A stretch of DNA of 50,374 nucleotides from Spirochaetota bacterium (GTDB lineage Bacteria; Spirochaetota; Spirochaetia; Treponematales; Rectinemataceae): positions 1-50,374 of the forward strand of contig JAKLFE010000035.1 in the NCBI GenBank assembly GCA_022711355.1. The letters are read 5' to 3'. The notes beneath the pieces are model-generated. The model searched no databases. It was given only the letters and a program-made list of their open reading frames with translations, and was not told where the DNA came from. Shown here in pieces: positions 22,497-33,652 of the stretch; position 1 is the first letter of the stretch; each line of letters starts with the position of its first letter. A program made the translations under genes and the position numbers.

Positions 22497-24443
22497 TTAC
22501 TTCTTGTCCTCGTCGTCCACGACGCGGTAGTCGACGTCGTCGGCGGTGCCGCCCTGGGGCCCGGCCTGGCCCGCGGCGCCCGCGTCCCCGGCCGGGCCGC
22601 CGGCCTCGGCCTGCCCGCCCGCCGCGCCCTGCTGCTGGGGCCCGGCGGCCTTGTAGATCTCCTCGGCGAGCTTGTAGGAAGCCTGCTTGAGGGCCTCGAT
22701 CTTCTGCTTGATGAGCTCGACGTCCTGGCCCTCCATGGCCTTCTTGAGCTCGGCCGCGGCGGCCTCGATGGCGGCCTTGTCCCCGGCGCCCACCTTGTCG
22801 CCGTAGTCCTTCAGGGACTTCTCGGTCTGGTAGACCAGGCCGTCGGCCTCGTTGCGCGCGTCGGCCCGCTCGCGCTCGCGCTTGTCCTCGGCGGCGTGGG
22901 CCTCGGCCTCCTTGACCATCTTGTCGATCTGGTCGTCGTTCAGGCCCGAGGAGGCCTCGATGCGGATCTTCTGCTCCTTGCCGGTGCCGAGGTCCTTGGC
23001 CGAGACGTGGACGATGCCGTTCGCGTCGATGTCGAAGGTGACCTCGATCTGGGGCACCCCGCGGGGGGCGGGAGGTATGCCGACAAGGTCGAAGCGGCCG
23101 AGGGTGCGGTTCTGGCCGGCCATCTCGCGCTCGCCCTGGAGGACGTGGATGGAGACGGCGGTCTGCCCGTCCGCGGCCGTGGAGAAGATCTGGCTCTTGC
23201 GGCAGGGGATGGTGGTGTTGCGGGTGATGAGGCGGGTGAAGACCCCGCCCAGGGTCTCGATGCCGAGGGAGAGGGGCGTGACGTCGAGGAGGAGGACGTC
23301 CTTCACCTCGCCGCCGAGGATGCCGCCCTGGATGGCCGCGCCCACGGCGACTGCCTCGTCGGGGTTGACGCCCTTCGAGGGCTCCTTGCCGAAGAGGTCG
23401 CGCACGATCTGCTGCACCTTGGGGATGCGCGTGGAGCCGCCGACGAGGATGACCTCGTCGACCTGGGCCGCCGTGAGGCCGGCGTCCTGGAGGGCCTTGA
23501 CGCAGGGGGTCTTGGAGCGCTCGAGGAGGTCGTCGATCATGCGCTCGAAGGCCGAGCGGGTGAGGCTCTTCTGGAGGTGCTTCGGGCCGGAGGCGTCGGC
23601 GGTGATGAAGGGGAGGTTGATCTCGGTCTGCTGGACGTTCGAAAGCTCGATCTTGGCCTTCTCGGAGGCGTCCTTCAGGCGCTGCAGGGCCATCTTGTCC
23701 TTCGACAGGTCGATGCCCGACTCCTTCTTGAACTCGTCGACGAGCCACTGCATGATGCGGCGGTCGAAGTCGTCGCCTCCCAGGTGGGTGTCGCCGTTGG
23801 TGGACTTGACCTCGAAGACGCCCTCGCCGAGCTCGAGGATGGAGATATCGAAGGTGCCGCCGCCCAGGTCGTAGACGGCGATGGTCTTCTCCTTCTTCTG
23901 GTCCTTGTTGAAGCCGTAGGCGAGGCTGGCGGCCGTGGGCTCGTTGATGATGCGCTTGACCTCGAGGCCGGCGATCTTGCCCGCGTCCTTGGTGGCCTGG
24001 CGCTGGGAGTCGTTGAAGTAGGCCGGGACCGTGATGACGGCCTCGGTGACGCTCTCGCCGAGGTAGTCCTCGGCCGTCTTCTTCATCTTCTGGAGGATGA
24101 AGGCGGAGATCTCCTGGGGGCTGTACTGCTTGCCGCCCGCCTCGACGCGGACGTCCTGGCCGTTGTCGACGACCTTGTAGGGCACGAGCTTGGTCTCGTC
24201 CCCCACCTCGGAGAAGCGCCGTCCCATGAAGCGCTTGATGGAATAGACGGTGTTCTCGGGATTGGTGATCATCTGGTTCTTGGCCGGCTGGCCGACGACG
24301 CGCTCTCCCTTGGGCGTGAAGCCGACGATGGAAGCGGTCGTCCGCTGGCCCTCGGAGTTGGCGATGACGATGGGCTCCCCGCCCTCCATCACGGACACGC
24401 AGCTGTACGTCGTGCCGAGGTCGATCCCGATTATCCTACCCAT
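22497..24443 (-). CDS. dnaK: Chaperone DnaK (Hsp70)
   Basis: This 648-residue ATP-dependent chaperone has the N-terminal [11 protein letters not shown] phosphate loop, '[14 protein letters not shown]' and '[11 protein letters not shown]' (all nucleotide-binding motifs). The substrate-binding domain starts after the linker '[16 protein letters not shown]'. The C-terminal lid is Gln/Gly/Ala-rich and ends in an acidic [14 protein letters not shown]. The ATG has AAGGAG 8 nt upstream. It is in order grpE-dnaK-dnaJ with a 46-bp gap after grpE. No HrcA gene or CIRCE element is seen in the window. Confidence 0.98.
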   Translation of the reverse strand: MGRIIGIDLGTTYSCVSVMEGGEPIVIANSEGQRTTASIVGFTPKGERVVGQPAKNQMITNPENTVYSIKRFMGRRFSEVGDETKLVPYKVVDNGQDVRVEAGGKQYSPQEISAFILQKMKKTAEDYLGESVTEAVITVPAYFNDSQRQATKDAGKIAGLEVKRIINEPTAASLAYGFNKDQKKEKTIAVYDLGGGTFDISILELGEGVFEVKSTNGDTHLGGDDFDRRIMQWLVDEFKKESGIDLSKDKMALQRLKDASEKAKIELSNVQQTEINLPFITADASGPKHLQKSLTRSAFERMIDDLLERSKTPCVKALQDAGLTAAQVDEVILVGGSTRIPKVQQIVRDLFGKEPSKGVNPDEAVAVGAAIQGGILGGEVKDVLLLDVTPLSLGIETLGGVFTRLITRNTTIPCRKSQIFSTAADGQTAVSIHVLQGEREMAGQNRTLGRFDLVGIPPAPRGVPQIEVTFDIDANGIVHVSAKDLGTGKEQKIRIEASSGLNDDQIDKMVKEAEAHAAEDKRERERADARNEADGLVYQTEKSLKDYGDKVGAGDKAAIEAAAAELKKAMEGQDVELIKQKIEALKQASYKLAEEIYKAAGPQQQGAAGGQAEAGGPAGDAGAAGQAGPQGGTADDVDYRVVDDEDKK

Positions 24444-24482
24444 ATATCCGCTCCTTGTTCCTACGTTTCTCTCGTAAGGCCC

Positions 24483-24499
24483 GGGCGCCTCAGGCGCCC
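24483..24499 (-). other. Hairpin centred on the grpE stop codon
   Basis: A perfect 7-bp stem (24483-24489 with 24493-24499) has the grpE stop codon as its 3-nt loop. There is no U-tract, so it is not a standard terminator. It could set the processing or ratio of grpE versus dnaK mRNA. Confidence 0.45.
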
Positions 24500-25173
24500 T
24501 CGCCCCCGGCCTTCGGTTCCGCGGCCGGCGCGGGCATCCGCACCCTGACCTTGGCCGTCCTGAGCACGCGGTCGTGGAGGCCGTAGCCCGCGGCGAACTC
24601 CTCCGCCACGACGGCCTCGTCGCCCTCGCCAGGCTGGCCCTGGACCACGGCTACCGCCTCGTGGCGCTGGGGGTCGAAGGGCTGCCCGACCGACTCGAAG
24701 CGCTTGAGGCCGTACTTGCCCTCGAGGACCTGGCCGAGCTGGCGGCGGATCAGCACGATCCCGTCGTGGAGGACCGCGTACTCCCGCGAGGCCTCGGAGC
24801 TGCCGATGGCCCGGTCGAAGTCGTCGAGGACGGGCACGAGGTCTCCGAGGAGGCCCGACAGGGCGTAGCGCTGCCCATCTTCCTTCTCCCGCGCCATGCG
24901 CTTGCGGAAATTCACGTCGTCGGCGAGCTTGCGGAGGTACTTGTCGTTGACGGCGGAAAGCTCTTCCCTGACGGCGGCCAGCTCGGCCTCGAGCCGGGCC
25001 GCGCGAAGCGCCGCGTCCTCGGGCGCGGCCCCGGCCTTCCCCGCGCTCTGGTCGGGCTTGGGCTCCGCGGGCGGAACCTGGGAAGCCGTGGTCGCGGCGG
25101 CTTGTTCAGTAGAAGCGGCTTCGGGGACGGCTCCCTGTCCGTCTTTCCCCTGCTCGCGGTGCTTGCTCGACAT
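24490..25173 (-). CDS. grpE: Nucleotide exchange factor GrpE
   Basis: This 227-residue protein releases ADP from DnaK. The N-terminal ~65 residues are low-complexity and polar (Gln/Ala/Pro-rich). A long heptad-patterned helix follows ('[33 protein letters not shown]'-region), then the conserved '[12 protein letters not shown]' and the beta-domain ending '[16 protein letters not shown]'. The ATG is preceded by AGGTGGAACG. First gene of the grpE-dnaK-dnaJ operon, divergent from rpoN; a possible TTGACT -35 element lies at 25251-25256. Confidence 0.95.
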   Translation of the reverse strand: MSSKHREQGKDGQGAVPEAASTEQAAATTASQVPPAEPKPDQSAGKAGAAPEDAALRAARLEAELAAVREELSAVNDKYLRKLADDVNFRKRMAREKEDGQRYALSGLLGDLVPVLDDFDRAIGSSEASREYAVLHDGIVLIRRQLGQVLEGKYGLKRFESVGQPFDPQRHEAVAVVQGQPGEGDEAVVAEEFAAGYGLHDRVLRTAKVRVRMPAPAAEPKAGGEGA

Positions 25174-25314
25174 CGTTCCACCTGGTAGCGCGGCTCCCGG
25201 AAGCGGAAACCGCTTGAAGTATCCATAAAGTAATAAGTTTACCTAAACCGAGTCAACACGATTCCGCCTTTGCGCCTCCCTTCGGCGGCGATATCGTGGT
25301 ATCATCGACGAGTT
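25174..25314. promoter_or_regulatory. grpE-side part of the grpE/rpoN divergent intergenic region
   Basis: The minus strand carries TTGACT (25251-25256) with a weak TACTTT 18 bp downstream, possibly the grpE promoter. A 6-bp-stem hairpin (25201-25215, AAGCGG/CCGCTT) lies in the predicted leader. No CIRCE inverted repeat (TTAGCACTC/GAGTGCTAA) and no clear sigma-32-type promoter was found. The region is relatively AT-rich around 25215-25255. Confidence 0.3.
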
Positions 25315-25330
25315 GGGCACGGTTTTTGCT
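25315..25330 (+). promoter_or_regulatory. Sigma-54 (-24/-12) promoter upstream of rpoN
   Basis: The sequence GGGCACGGTTTTTGCT matches the sigma-54 consensus TGGCACG-N4-TTGCW at every defined position except the first. GG is at 25316-25317 and GC at 25328-25329 with the required spacing. The predicted start near 25341 gives a ~65-80-nt leader to rpoN, implying that sigma-54 transcribes its own gene. Confidence 0.7.
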
Positions 25331-25407
25331 GTCGCGACTAGGGGAGCTGTTGCGCTCCCCATGCTTGACTTCAGCGGCACCCGGCTTAAATTTGAGGTAC
25401 CAGTCTC

Positions 25408-26841
25408 GTGGAGGTTCGGTTGCAGTTCCAGAAGCCCGCGCTCGTCGCGGAACAACGCCAGAAGCTCAGCCCTCAGATGATCCAATCCATCAAGCTCATG
25501 GCCTTGCCGCTTCAGGAGCTCAAGGAGCAGATCCAGGAGGAGATCGAGGCGAACCCCGCCCTCGAGGTGGTATCGGACGACACGACCGTCTCCCTCGAGA
25601 CCCTCCCCGAGGCCCCGGAGGGCCGGGAGAGCGAGGACGCCGAGGTCTTCGAGAACAGCTCCGATCCGGGCTTCGCCTCCCGCTCGGGCTCGGCCGACGA
25701 CTCCAAGCGCATGTTCATCGAGGGCTCGATCGCCAGGCCGGAAACCCTCCAGGAGCACCTGCTCTGGCAGCTCAGGCTCCAGCCCATCGACGAGGAGCTG
25801 CGCGAGCTGGCCGAGTCCCTCATCCAGAACCTCGACGACGACGGCTTCCACAAGGAAGAGCCCCTGACGCTCCGCTCGGGCAGGCCGGAGCCCCTCGTAC
25901 GCTCCGCGATGGAGCTGATCCGCGGCTTCGAGCCGGTCGGGACCTGCGTCGCGGACTACCGCGAGAGCCTCCTCGTCCAGGCCATGCTCGACGACGAGGC
26001 CCCGGAGGCCGCCCTGGAGATCCTCCGCGACCACGTCGACCTCCTCGAGCGGGGCAAGCACGCGGATATACAGAAGCGCCTGAAGCTCTCCGAGGCCGAG
26101 CTCCAGGAGGCCCTGGCCTTCATCAAGCGCCTCGCCCCCTTCCCCGGCCGCGCCTACTCTACCGAGGAGCCCCGCTACGTGGTCCCCGACGTCCTGGTCA
26201 AGCTCAAGGACGGGGACTTCGTGATCGTGCTCAACGACGAGGAGATCCCCGTCCTCGGCATCGATCCCTTCTTCGACAGCCTCGCCGCGGGGGGCGCCCG
26301 AGGCGCGGCCGAGCGCAAGCGCCCGGGCGGGAGGGCCGAGGGCGAGCGGGCGACGAGCGCCTACGCCCGCGACAGCATCAAGCGGGCGAAGTTCTTCATC
26401 CGGAGCATCCACCAGCGGAACCAGACCCTCCTCAAGGTGGCCCGCGCGGTCGTGGAGTTCCAGCGCGCCTTCTTCGCCGAGGGCCCCAAGCGCCTCGCGC
26501 CCCTCACCCTCAAGGACGTGGCCGACGAGGTGGGCGTCCACGAGACCACGGTTTCGCGCATCGCGAACCGCAAGTACGTCCAGACCGACTTCGGGCTCTT
26601 CGAGCTCCGCTACTTCTTCACGAATTCGATCTCGGGCGCCGGATCGCAGGGCTCGAGCTACTCCAAGGAGGGCGTGAAGCAGGTCATCAAGGAGATCATC
26701 CAGTCCGAGGAGGCGGTCCTCTCCGACCGCGACATCGTCGAGGAGCTCGCCCGCAGGGGCATCAAGCTGGCCCGCCGCACGGTGGCCAAGTACCGCGGCG
26801 AGCTCGACCTCGACTCCTCCTTCGGGCGCAAGCGGGTCTAG
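25408..26841 (+). CDS. rpoN: RNA polymerase sigma-54 factor RpoN
   Basis: From the GTG at 25408 this is a 477-residue protein; a TTG at 25420 is a serious alternative because GGAGG lies 5 nt before it. The N-terminal activator-interacting region has the glutamine/leucine pattern QRQKLSPQMIQSIKLMALPL. An acidic region II follows, then the core-binding domain. The C-terminal helix-turn-helix ('VADEVGVHETTVSRIANRK') and the RpoN box 'ARRTVAKYR' are intact and recognise the -12 and -24 elements. It is followed by hpf, hprK and ptsH, a common rpoN neighbourhood, and a sigma-54-dependent activator is encoded 5 kb downstream. Preceded by its own sigma-54-type promoter. Confidence 0.95.
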   Translation: MEVRLQFQKPALVAEQRQKLSPQMIQSIKLMALPLQELKEQIQEEIEANPALEVVSDDTTVSLETLPEAPEGRESEDAEVFENSSDPGFASRSGSADDSKRMFIEGSIARPETLQEHLLWQLRLQPIDEELRELAESLIQNLDDDGFHKEEPLTLRSGRPEPLVRSAMELIRGFEPVGTCVADYRESLLVQAMLDDEAPEAALEILRDHVDLLERGKHADIQKRLKLSEAELQEALAFIKRLAPFPGRAYSTEEPRYVVPDVLVKLKDGDFVIVLNDEEIPVLGIDPFFDSLAAGGARGAAERKRPGGRAEGERATSAYARDSIKRAKFFIRSIHQRNQTLLKVARAVVEFQRAFFAEGPKRLAPLTLKDVADEVGVHETTVSRIANRKYVQTDFGLFELRYFFTNSISGAGSQGSSYSKEGVKQVIKEIIQSEEAVLSDRDIVEELARRGIKLARRTVAKYRGELDLDSSFGRKRV

Positions 26842-26891
26842 GGGAATAGCCGGGCGCCCCGAGGGCCCGGAGGTTTTCTAAGGAGGTGCGC

Positions 26892-27182
26892 ATGACCGTC
26901 GATGTCCGTTCCGTGCATTTCGAGCTGGGTCAGAAGAGCAGGGACTACCTGGACACGAAACTCGAGCGGATCGGGTACGCGAAGGACATGATCGTCGATC
27001 TCATCTTCGTCATCACGAAGGAGAAGGATTTCAATTTCGAGGCCACCGCCAACTTCCGCTGGGGCGTGCAGGCCCACGTCGAGGAGCGGGATTTCGACGT
27101 CACCGCCGGCATCGACAAGCTCATGGACAAGCTCGAGCTGAAGATCTCCAAGGAGAAGGAGAAGGTCCAGGAGAAGAAGTAA
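26892..27182 (+). CDS. hpf: Ribosome hibernation promoting factor (short HPF/YfiA family)
   Basis: This 96-residue protein starts at the ATG at 26892, directly after AAGGAGGTG; the GTG at 26886 is inside that ribosome-binding site. It belongs to the short HPF/RaiA family, which binds the decoding centre of 30S subunits in resting cells. The beta-alpha-beta-beta-beta-alpha pattern is visible: 'VDVRSVHFELGQKSRDYLDTKL', then alternating strands, then 'DVTAGIDKLMDKLELKISK' and a Lys-rich end. It lacks the C-terminal dimerisation domain of long HPF. It lies 50 bp after rpoN, the classical position for this gene. Confidence 0.92.
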   Translation: MTVDVRSVHFELGQKSRDYLDTKLERIGYAKDMIVDLIFVITKEKDFNFEATANFRWGVQAHVEERDFDVTAGIDKLMDKLELKISKEKEKVQEKK

Positions 27183-27215
27183 GCCCCGCGGGCCGCCGAA
27201 TAAATGATGTACGGC

Positions 27216-27365
27216 CCGCCCGCTTGATCGCCAGAGCGGGATGGGACGCAGAGGGGAACGGGGGTCGACTATCCGCAGCGCATCGGGCCGAGGGGAGCGA
27301 GGACTGTCGACCCTCGTTCCCCTCGATGCTGGGACCCATCCCTAGATCTGGCATTAGCGGGCGGG
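27216..27365. other. 150-nt imperfect palindrome between hpf and hprK (structured RNA or palindromic element)
   Basis: Nested complementary arms occur in register: 27216-27225 with 27356-27365 (10 bp); 27231-27236 with 27347-27352 (6 bp); 27239-27245 with 27335-27341 (7 bp); and 27251-27269 with 27306-27324 (19 bp, one G-U). They enclose a 36-nt apical region (27270-27305). The gap between hpf and hprK is 236 bp and has no gene. It could be a stable regulatory RNA, a processing site or a MITE-like insertion; it does not match a 6S or SRP RNA that I can recognise. Confidence 0.55.
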
Positions 27366-27383
27366 ATGCGCATCCATATGTCA

Positions 27384-27412
27384 TTGCCCTATCTCGCCCC
27401 GCGTAGTATGCT
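27384..27412 (+). promoter_or_regulatory. Promoter-like sequence directly before hprK
   Basis: TTGCCC (27384-27389) and TATGCT (27407-27412) are exactly 17 bp apart. The -10 ends 6 nt before the GTG start at 27419, so a transcript would begin at the start codon (leaderless). Confidence 0.45.
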
Positions 27413-27418
27413 GAGGCC

Positions 27419-28414
<996 letters not shown>

Positions 28415-28434
28415 TCCTTAACCAAGGAAGAGCG

Positions 28435-28701
28435 ATGACCGAAGTGATGGTGAGCATCCAGAACCGGGCCGGGATCCACGCCCGCCCCGCGGCGCTGATC
28501 GTGCAGACGGCGAGCAAGTTCGCCTCCAAGATCTGGCTCGAGAAGGGCTCGGACCGGATCAACGCCAAGTCCATCATGGGCATCATCACCCTCGGCGCGA
28601 GCTACGGCACGCCCATCAGGATCATCGCCGACGGCGCCGACGAGGAGGCAGCCGCCGCGGCCGTCCAGGCCCTCTTCGACTCCCGCTTCGAAGAGGACTA
28701 G
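28435..28701 (+). CDS. ptsH: Phosphocarrier protein HPr
   Basis: This 88-residue protein starts at the ATG at 28435 with AAGGA upstream; a longer in-frame extension within hprK has no basis. His15 in 'RAGIHARPA' is the site phosphorylated by Enzyme I. Ser46 in 'INAKSIMGI' is the HprK target. Both motifs are canonical. It is cotranscribed with hprK and followed 12 bp later by a histidine kinase gene. No Enzyme I gene (ptsI) is nearby, so whether it takes part in sugar uptake or only in regulation cannot be seen here. Confidence 0.96.
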   Translation: MTEVMVSIQNRAGIHARPAALIVQTASKFASKIWLEKGSDRINAKSIMGIITLGASYGTPIRIIADGADEEAAAAAVQALFDSRFEED

Positions 28702-28713
28702 CCCGGCTTCCCC

Positions 28714-30483
28714 ATGGCGGGACTCGCCGCGCCCCGAGGCAGGATACTCCCCGAGCTCCTCTCCGTCCTCGCCGTCTACGCCCTCCTCGCCGTCGGCGGC
28801 TTCGTCCTCGCCTCCCAGGTCCTCGCCGGCGCTCCCGCCTTCCCGGACCTCGAGGAGGGCATGCCCGCCCTCCTCCTGGCCATCCTCCCCCTCAGCCTGG
28901 CGGCCATCTTCGCGGCCAGGGCCTGGCGGCTCGTCGCCGACCTCCGGGCCCGGCGCTACGGGGCCCGGCTCCGCGCCCGGCTCTCGGGCCTCTTCCTCCT
29001 CGCCATGGCCGCGGCCTCCCTCCCCCAGGGGCTCTTCCTCCTCCGCCTGGCCCGCTACGCCCAGTCCGCGGCCTCCGCGGCCGAGGCCCGCGAGGCCCTC
29101 GCCTCGGGCCAGGCCCTCGCCCTCGCCTGGTACGACGAGGAGCTCGGCCGCGTCGGCCTCGCCGCGGCCTCCCTCCCCGGCCTGCCCCCGCGGGCCCGGG
29201 TCAACGGACCCTCGGGCGTCCTCGAGGAGCTCAGGCGGCGCGATCCGCGCATGGCCGCCGTGGAGCTCTTCCGCGAGGGCGAGAGCGTCGGCTTCGCCGG
29301 AGACGAGGCCTCGCGCCTCGCCTCGCCGCCCGAGCCGCCCGGCCCGGAGTCCCCGGGCCACGCCCTCCCCTCGAGCGCGGGGCCGGGGAGGATCCTCCTC
29401 CGCTACGCGGCGCGCTGGGACCCGGCCGGCCTCGGCGGCTTCACCGTCCTCAGCCTAGCCCTGCCCGAGGGCCTCGAGTCCTCGGCCGCCCTCCTGGGCA
29501 GGGCCTCGCGCGAGGCCCAGGCCATGGGGCCCTTCTCCGAGCGCTGGTCCGCCCTCCTCGCCGCGGTCTACGGGGCCTTCGTCCTCCCCCTCCTCCTCCT
29601 CTCCTCGATCCTCGCCCTCTCGGCCGCGGACCTCGTGGCCGAGCCCCTCTCGAGCCTCGAGGCCGCGACCCACCGCGTCGCGGCGGGGGACTACGGCGTG
29701 CGGCTCCTCGTCAAGCCGGGCGACGAGACCGGCAGGCTCGTCGCCTCCTTCAACCGCATGCTCTCGGAGATCGAGCGCTACCGCGCGGGCGAGCTGCGCC
29801 AGGAGAAGATCGACGCCTGGCAGGACATCGCGCAGCGCCTCGCCCACGAGCTCAAGAACCCGCTCACGCCCATCCGCCTCGCCGCCGAGCGGGTGCTCAA
29901 GCGCTGGAGGGAGGATCCCGCCCAGGCCGGGTCCATCGTCGAGGGCTCGATGCTCGCCATCGTCAAGGAGGTCGAGGGCATGGACGCCCTGCTCACGGAC
30001 TTCCGCGCCTTCGCCTCCCTGCCCGAGCCCGAGCGCGACTGGGCGGAGCTGCGCGGCCTCGTCGAGGAGGCCGTCGCCCTCTACGCCGCCTCCTACCCGG
30101 GGGTCCGCTTCGAGCTGGGCTCCCTCCCGGCCGGCGTGAAGCTCCGCGTCGACCACGCCGCCATGAAGCGGGCCCTCGGCAACCTCCTGTCGAACGCGGT
30201 CGACGCGATGGGCGGCGAGGGGAGGGTGGAGATCGGGGCCGACCTTGTTAAGGCGGCCGATTCCCGGTATTGTAGGTTGCGGTTGAGAGATACGGGCAGG
30301 GGCATCCCGGCCGAGCTCCGCGACAAGGTCTTCGAGCCCTATTTCACCACGAAGAGCGCGGGGACCGGCCTCGGGCTCTCGATAGTCGAGCGGATCGTTG
30401 CGGACCAGGGCGGGTCGGTCCGCTTCGAGTCGGAGGAGGGGATCGGCACGACCTTCTTCCTGGACCTGCCGATGGACCGATAG
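28714..30483 (+). CDS. NtrY/AtcS-like membrane histidine kinase
   Basis: The N-terminal part of this 589-residue kinase has three closely spaced membrane helices (~10-120). A periplasmic/sensor stretch (~125-270) follows, then a further helix (~285-310) and a HAMP domain ('VAAGDYGVRLLVKPGDET'). The HisKA domain has phosphoacceptor His378 in 'AHELKNPLTPIR', the form typical of NtrY-type kinases. The HATPase domain has 'NLLSNAVDAMG', 'RDTGRGIP' and 'GTGLGLSIV'. Gene order (ptsH, kinase, sigma-54 activator, lexA) and domain layout suggest the spirochaete AtcS kinase. An AT-richer patch of rare codons at 30241-30290 carries a promoter-like sequence (30245-30273). No clear Shine-Dalgarno sequence before the ATG. 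Confidence 0.88.
   Translation: MAGLAAPRGRILPELLSVLAVYALLAVGGFVLASQVLAGAPAFPDLEEGMPALLLAILPLSLAAIFAARAWRLVADLRARRYGARLRARLSGLFLLAMAAASLPQGLFLLRLARYAQSAASAAEAREALASGQALALAWYDEELGRVGLAAASLPGLPPRARVNGPSGVLEELRRRDPRMAAVELFREGESVGFAGDEASRLASPPEPPGPESPGHALPSSAGPGRILLRYAARWDPAGLGGFTVLSLALPEGLESSAALLGRASREAQAMGPFSERWSALLAAVYGAFVLPLLLLSSILALSAADLVAEPLSSLEAATHRVAAGDYGVRLLVKPGDETGRLVASFNRMLSEIERYRAGELRQEKIDAWQDIAQRLAHELKNPLTPIRLAAERVLKRWREDPAQAGSIVEGSMLAIVKEVEGMDALLTDFRAFASLPEPERDWAELRGLVEEAVALYAASYPGVRFELGSLPAGVKLRVDHAAMKRALGNLLSNAVDAMGGEGRVEIGADLVKAADSRYCRLRLRDTGRGIPAELRDKVFEPYFTTKSAGTGLGLSIVERIVADQGGSVRFESEEGIGTTFFLDLPMDR
30245..30273 (+). promoter_or_regulatory. Possible internal promoter in the kinase gene, serving the sigma-54 activator
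   Basis: TTGTTA (30245-30250) and TATTGT (30268-30273) are 17 bp apart, inside a short run of codons unusual for this genome (CTT GTT, TAT TGT AGG TTG, TTG AGA). Transcription would start ~215 bp before the activator gene at 30493. Confidence 0.3.
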
Positions 30484-30492
30484 CGAGGGACG

Positions 30493-31862
<1,370 letters not shown>

Positions 31863-31866
<4 letters not shown>

Positions 31867-32462
31867 AGACGCTGACGAGCCGGCAGAAGGAAGTTCTCGA
31901 CTTCATCGCCTCGTACCACGGGGAGCACGCCTACCCGCCCACGATCCGCGAGATCGCCGAGAGCTTCTCCATCTCGGTCAAGGGCGCCTACGACCACGTG
32001 AAGGCCCTCGAGAAGAAGGGCAACCTCCGCCTGGGCGAGAACCGCTCCCGGGCCATCGAGCTCATCGGCCGCGACCGTCCCGAGCGCTCCGTGGTGGAGC
32101 TCCCCCTCCTCGGCGCCGTCGCCGCCGGCAAGCCCATCTTCGCCGACGAGAACTTCGCGGGCACGGTCCGCGTGCCGGCCGACATCGTCAAGGCCCTCTC
32201 CTGCTTCGCCCTCTCCGTGCGCGGCGACAGCATGAAGGACGCCGGCATCTTCCACGGCGACATCGCGGTGATCGAGCAGCGGCAGACCGCCGACAACGGG
32301 GAGATCGTCGTGGCCATGATCGACGACGCCGTGACCCTGAAGCGCTTCTACCGAGAGAACAACCGGGTCAAGCTCGTCGCCGAGAACCCCGCCTACGCCC
32401 CCATCTACACGCAGGACGTGAAGATCCTCGGCCGCCTCCGCGGCCTCATCCGCAAGTACTGA
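31863..32462 (+). CDS. lexA: SOS repressor LexA
   Basis: This 199-residue repressor begins at an ATG overlapping the stop of the activator (ATGA). The winged-HTH domain (1-~70) reads 'TSRQKEVLDFI', 'PPTIREIAESFSI' and 'KGAYDHVKALEKKG', with the recognition helix unlike the E. coli one, so its operator probably differs too. The self-cleavage Ala-Gly lies in 'GAVAAGKP' (~residue 80-87). The catalytic Ser is in 'VRGDSMKDAGI' and the Lys in 'DDAVTLKRFY'. All features for RecA-stimulated autocleavage are present. Likely cotranscribed with the upstream two-component genes and holA. Confidence 0.96.
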
Positions 32463-32475
32463 CGAAGGCCGCCCG

Positions 32476-33486
32476 ATGAGACTGGAGAGCGCCTACCTCC
32501 TCGCCGGCCCCGAGGCCGGCAAGCGGGCGGCCTTCGTGGACGAGCTCCGCGCGGCGGTCAAGGCCGCCGACGGGGCCGCCGCCGAGGAGCACCGGCTCTA
32601 CGCCTACGAGTCCGGCGTGGGCGAGCTCCTGGCCCTCCTGCGCAACGGCTCCCTCTTCGCGAGCCGCCGCCTCGTCGAGTACCGCTTCGCCGAGCTCGTG
32701 AAGGGCAAGGAGGACCTGGGAGAGCTCGCCGCCTACCTCGCCTCGCCCGCCCCCGACGCCATCCTCCTCCTCGAGACCGACCAGTTCTACGTCGAGAAGG
32801 CCCTCGAGGAGGCGGTGGGCAAGGCCCGCAAGCAGACCTTCTTCGAGATGTTCGAGAGCGAGAAGCCGCGCTGGGTCGAGCGCCGCCTCCGCGCCCTCGG
32901 CCTCGAGCCCGAGGACTCGGGCGTCGAGGCCCTCCTCGAGCTCGTCGAGAACGAGAGCTCCGCCCTCGACGCGGCCTGCTCGCGGCTGGCCCTGGTCCTC
33001 CCGCGCGGCGCCTCCGTCGGCGAGGCCGAGGTCGAGGCGGCGATAGCCCGGAACCGGCAGGAGGACGCCTTCTCCCTCTTCGACCGCCTGGCGACGGGGG
33101 AGCTCGAGGAGGCCCTCGAGACCCTGGACGCCGTGCTGAGCGACCGCCGCGGCGACGCGGTCCAGGTGATCTCCGCCCTCACCTGGAGCTTCCGCCGCCT
33201 GGTCAAGCTCCACCTCCTCCTCGAGTCGGGCGAGAGCTTCGAGGCCGCCTGCATGAAGCACCAGCTCCGGAGCAAGGCGGCCCAGCGCCAGAACGGCGCC
33301 GCCCTGAAGCGCTACTCCCGGGCGGAATGCGAGCGGATCGTGCGGCTCGCCTCCGACTTCGACGCCCGCTCCCGCTCCCTGGGCTCGGCCTACGAGCGGA
33401 CCCTCCTCCAGCTCCTCGCCTACGGCATCCTCGTCAAGAAAGGCCGCCTCGAGGCGGCCCCTCCCGCCGCCTCGCCCCTCGATTGA
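32476..33486 (+). CDS. holA: DNA polymerase III delta subunit
   Basis: This 336-residue protein has the size and layout of HolA, the clamp-loader subunit that opens the beta sliding clamp. The N-terminal P-loop-like fold lacks Walker A, as expected ('YLLAGPEAGKRAAFVDEL'). A middle region 'KARKQTFFEMFESEKPRWVERRLRALGL' with the motif 'DAFSLFDRLATGELEEALETLDAVL' is typical, and the C-terminal collar domain ends 'YERTLLQLLAYGILVKKG'. It lies 13 bp after lexA. A strong hairpin (33490-33512) lies immediately after its stop codon, likely closing this operon. Confidence 0.88.
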   Translation: MRLESAYLLAGPEAGKRAAFVDELRAAVKAADGAAAEEHRLYAYESGVGELLALLRNGSLFASRRLVEYRFAELVKGKEDLGELAAYLASPAPDAILLLETDQFYVEKALEEAVGKARKQTFFEMFESEKPRWVERRLRALGLEPEDSGVEALLELVENESSALDAACSRLALVLPRGASVGEAEVEAAIARNRQEDAFSLFDRLATGELEEALETLDAVLSDRRGDAVQVISALTWSFRRLVKLHLLLESGESFEAACMKHQLRSKAAQRQNGAALKRYSRAECERIVRLASDFDARSRSLGSAYERTLLQLLAYGILVKKGRLEAAPPAASPLD

Positions 33487-33489
33487 GGG

Positions 33490-33512
33490 CCCGGGGCCGG
33501 ATCGGCGCCGGG
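33490..33512 (+). terminator. Probable terminator hairpin after holA
   Basis: A 10-bp stem with one G-G mismatch and a 3-nt loop (33490-33512) begins 3 nt after the holA stop, followed by ATTCTT. The T-tract is short, so efficiency is uncertain. Confidence 0.5.
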
Positions 33513-33617
33513 ATTCTTCCCCGAAGCGCCGAAAGCCTGCTATACTGACGGACGATATCCAAAACGTCGTTTCGGCCCGTCCGGGCCGAGGGGCCTAGGC
33601 GGCCCGCAACAACGAAG

Positions 33618-33639
33618 GCGGCGGCCGCGGGGCCGCCGC
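33618..33639 (+). other. Perfect 9-bp hairpin in the leader of the GGDEF-EAL gene
   Basis: GCGGCGGCC (33618-33626), loop GCGG, GGCCGCCGC (33631-33639) lie just before the GGGAG ribosome-binding site of the gene at 33653. A TATACT -10-like element is further upstream near 33540. The stem could limit ribosome access; no c-di-GMP riboswitch consensus was recognised. Confidence 0.4.
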
Positions 33640-33652
33640 TTGGGAGCGCAGC

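Noticed and set aside
25174..25407. CIRCE/HrcA control of grpE-dnaK-dnaJ
   Set aside because: No TTAGCACTC-N9-GAGTGCTAA inverted repeat is present and no hrcA gene is in the window.
27216..27365. 6S RNA, SRP RNA or tmRNA in the hpf-hprK gap
   Set aside because: The long hairpin lacks the central bubble expected of 6S RNA and the conserved SRP Alu/S-domain or tmRNA sequences; left as an unassigned structure.
33540..33652. Cyclic-di-GMP riboswitch before the GGDEF-EAL gene
   Set aside because: A strong 9-bp hairpin is present but the conserved GEMM core sequence is not.
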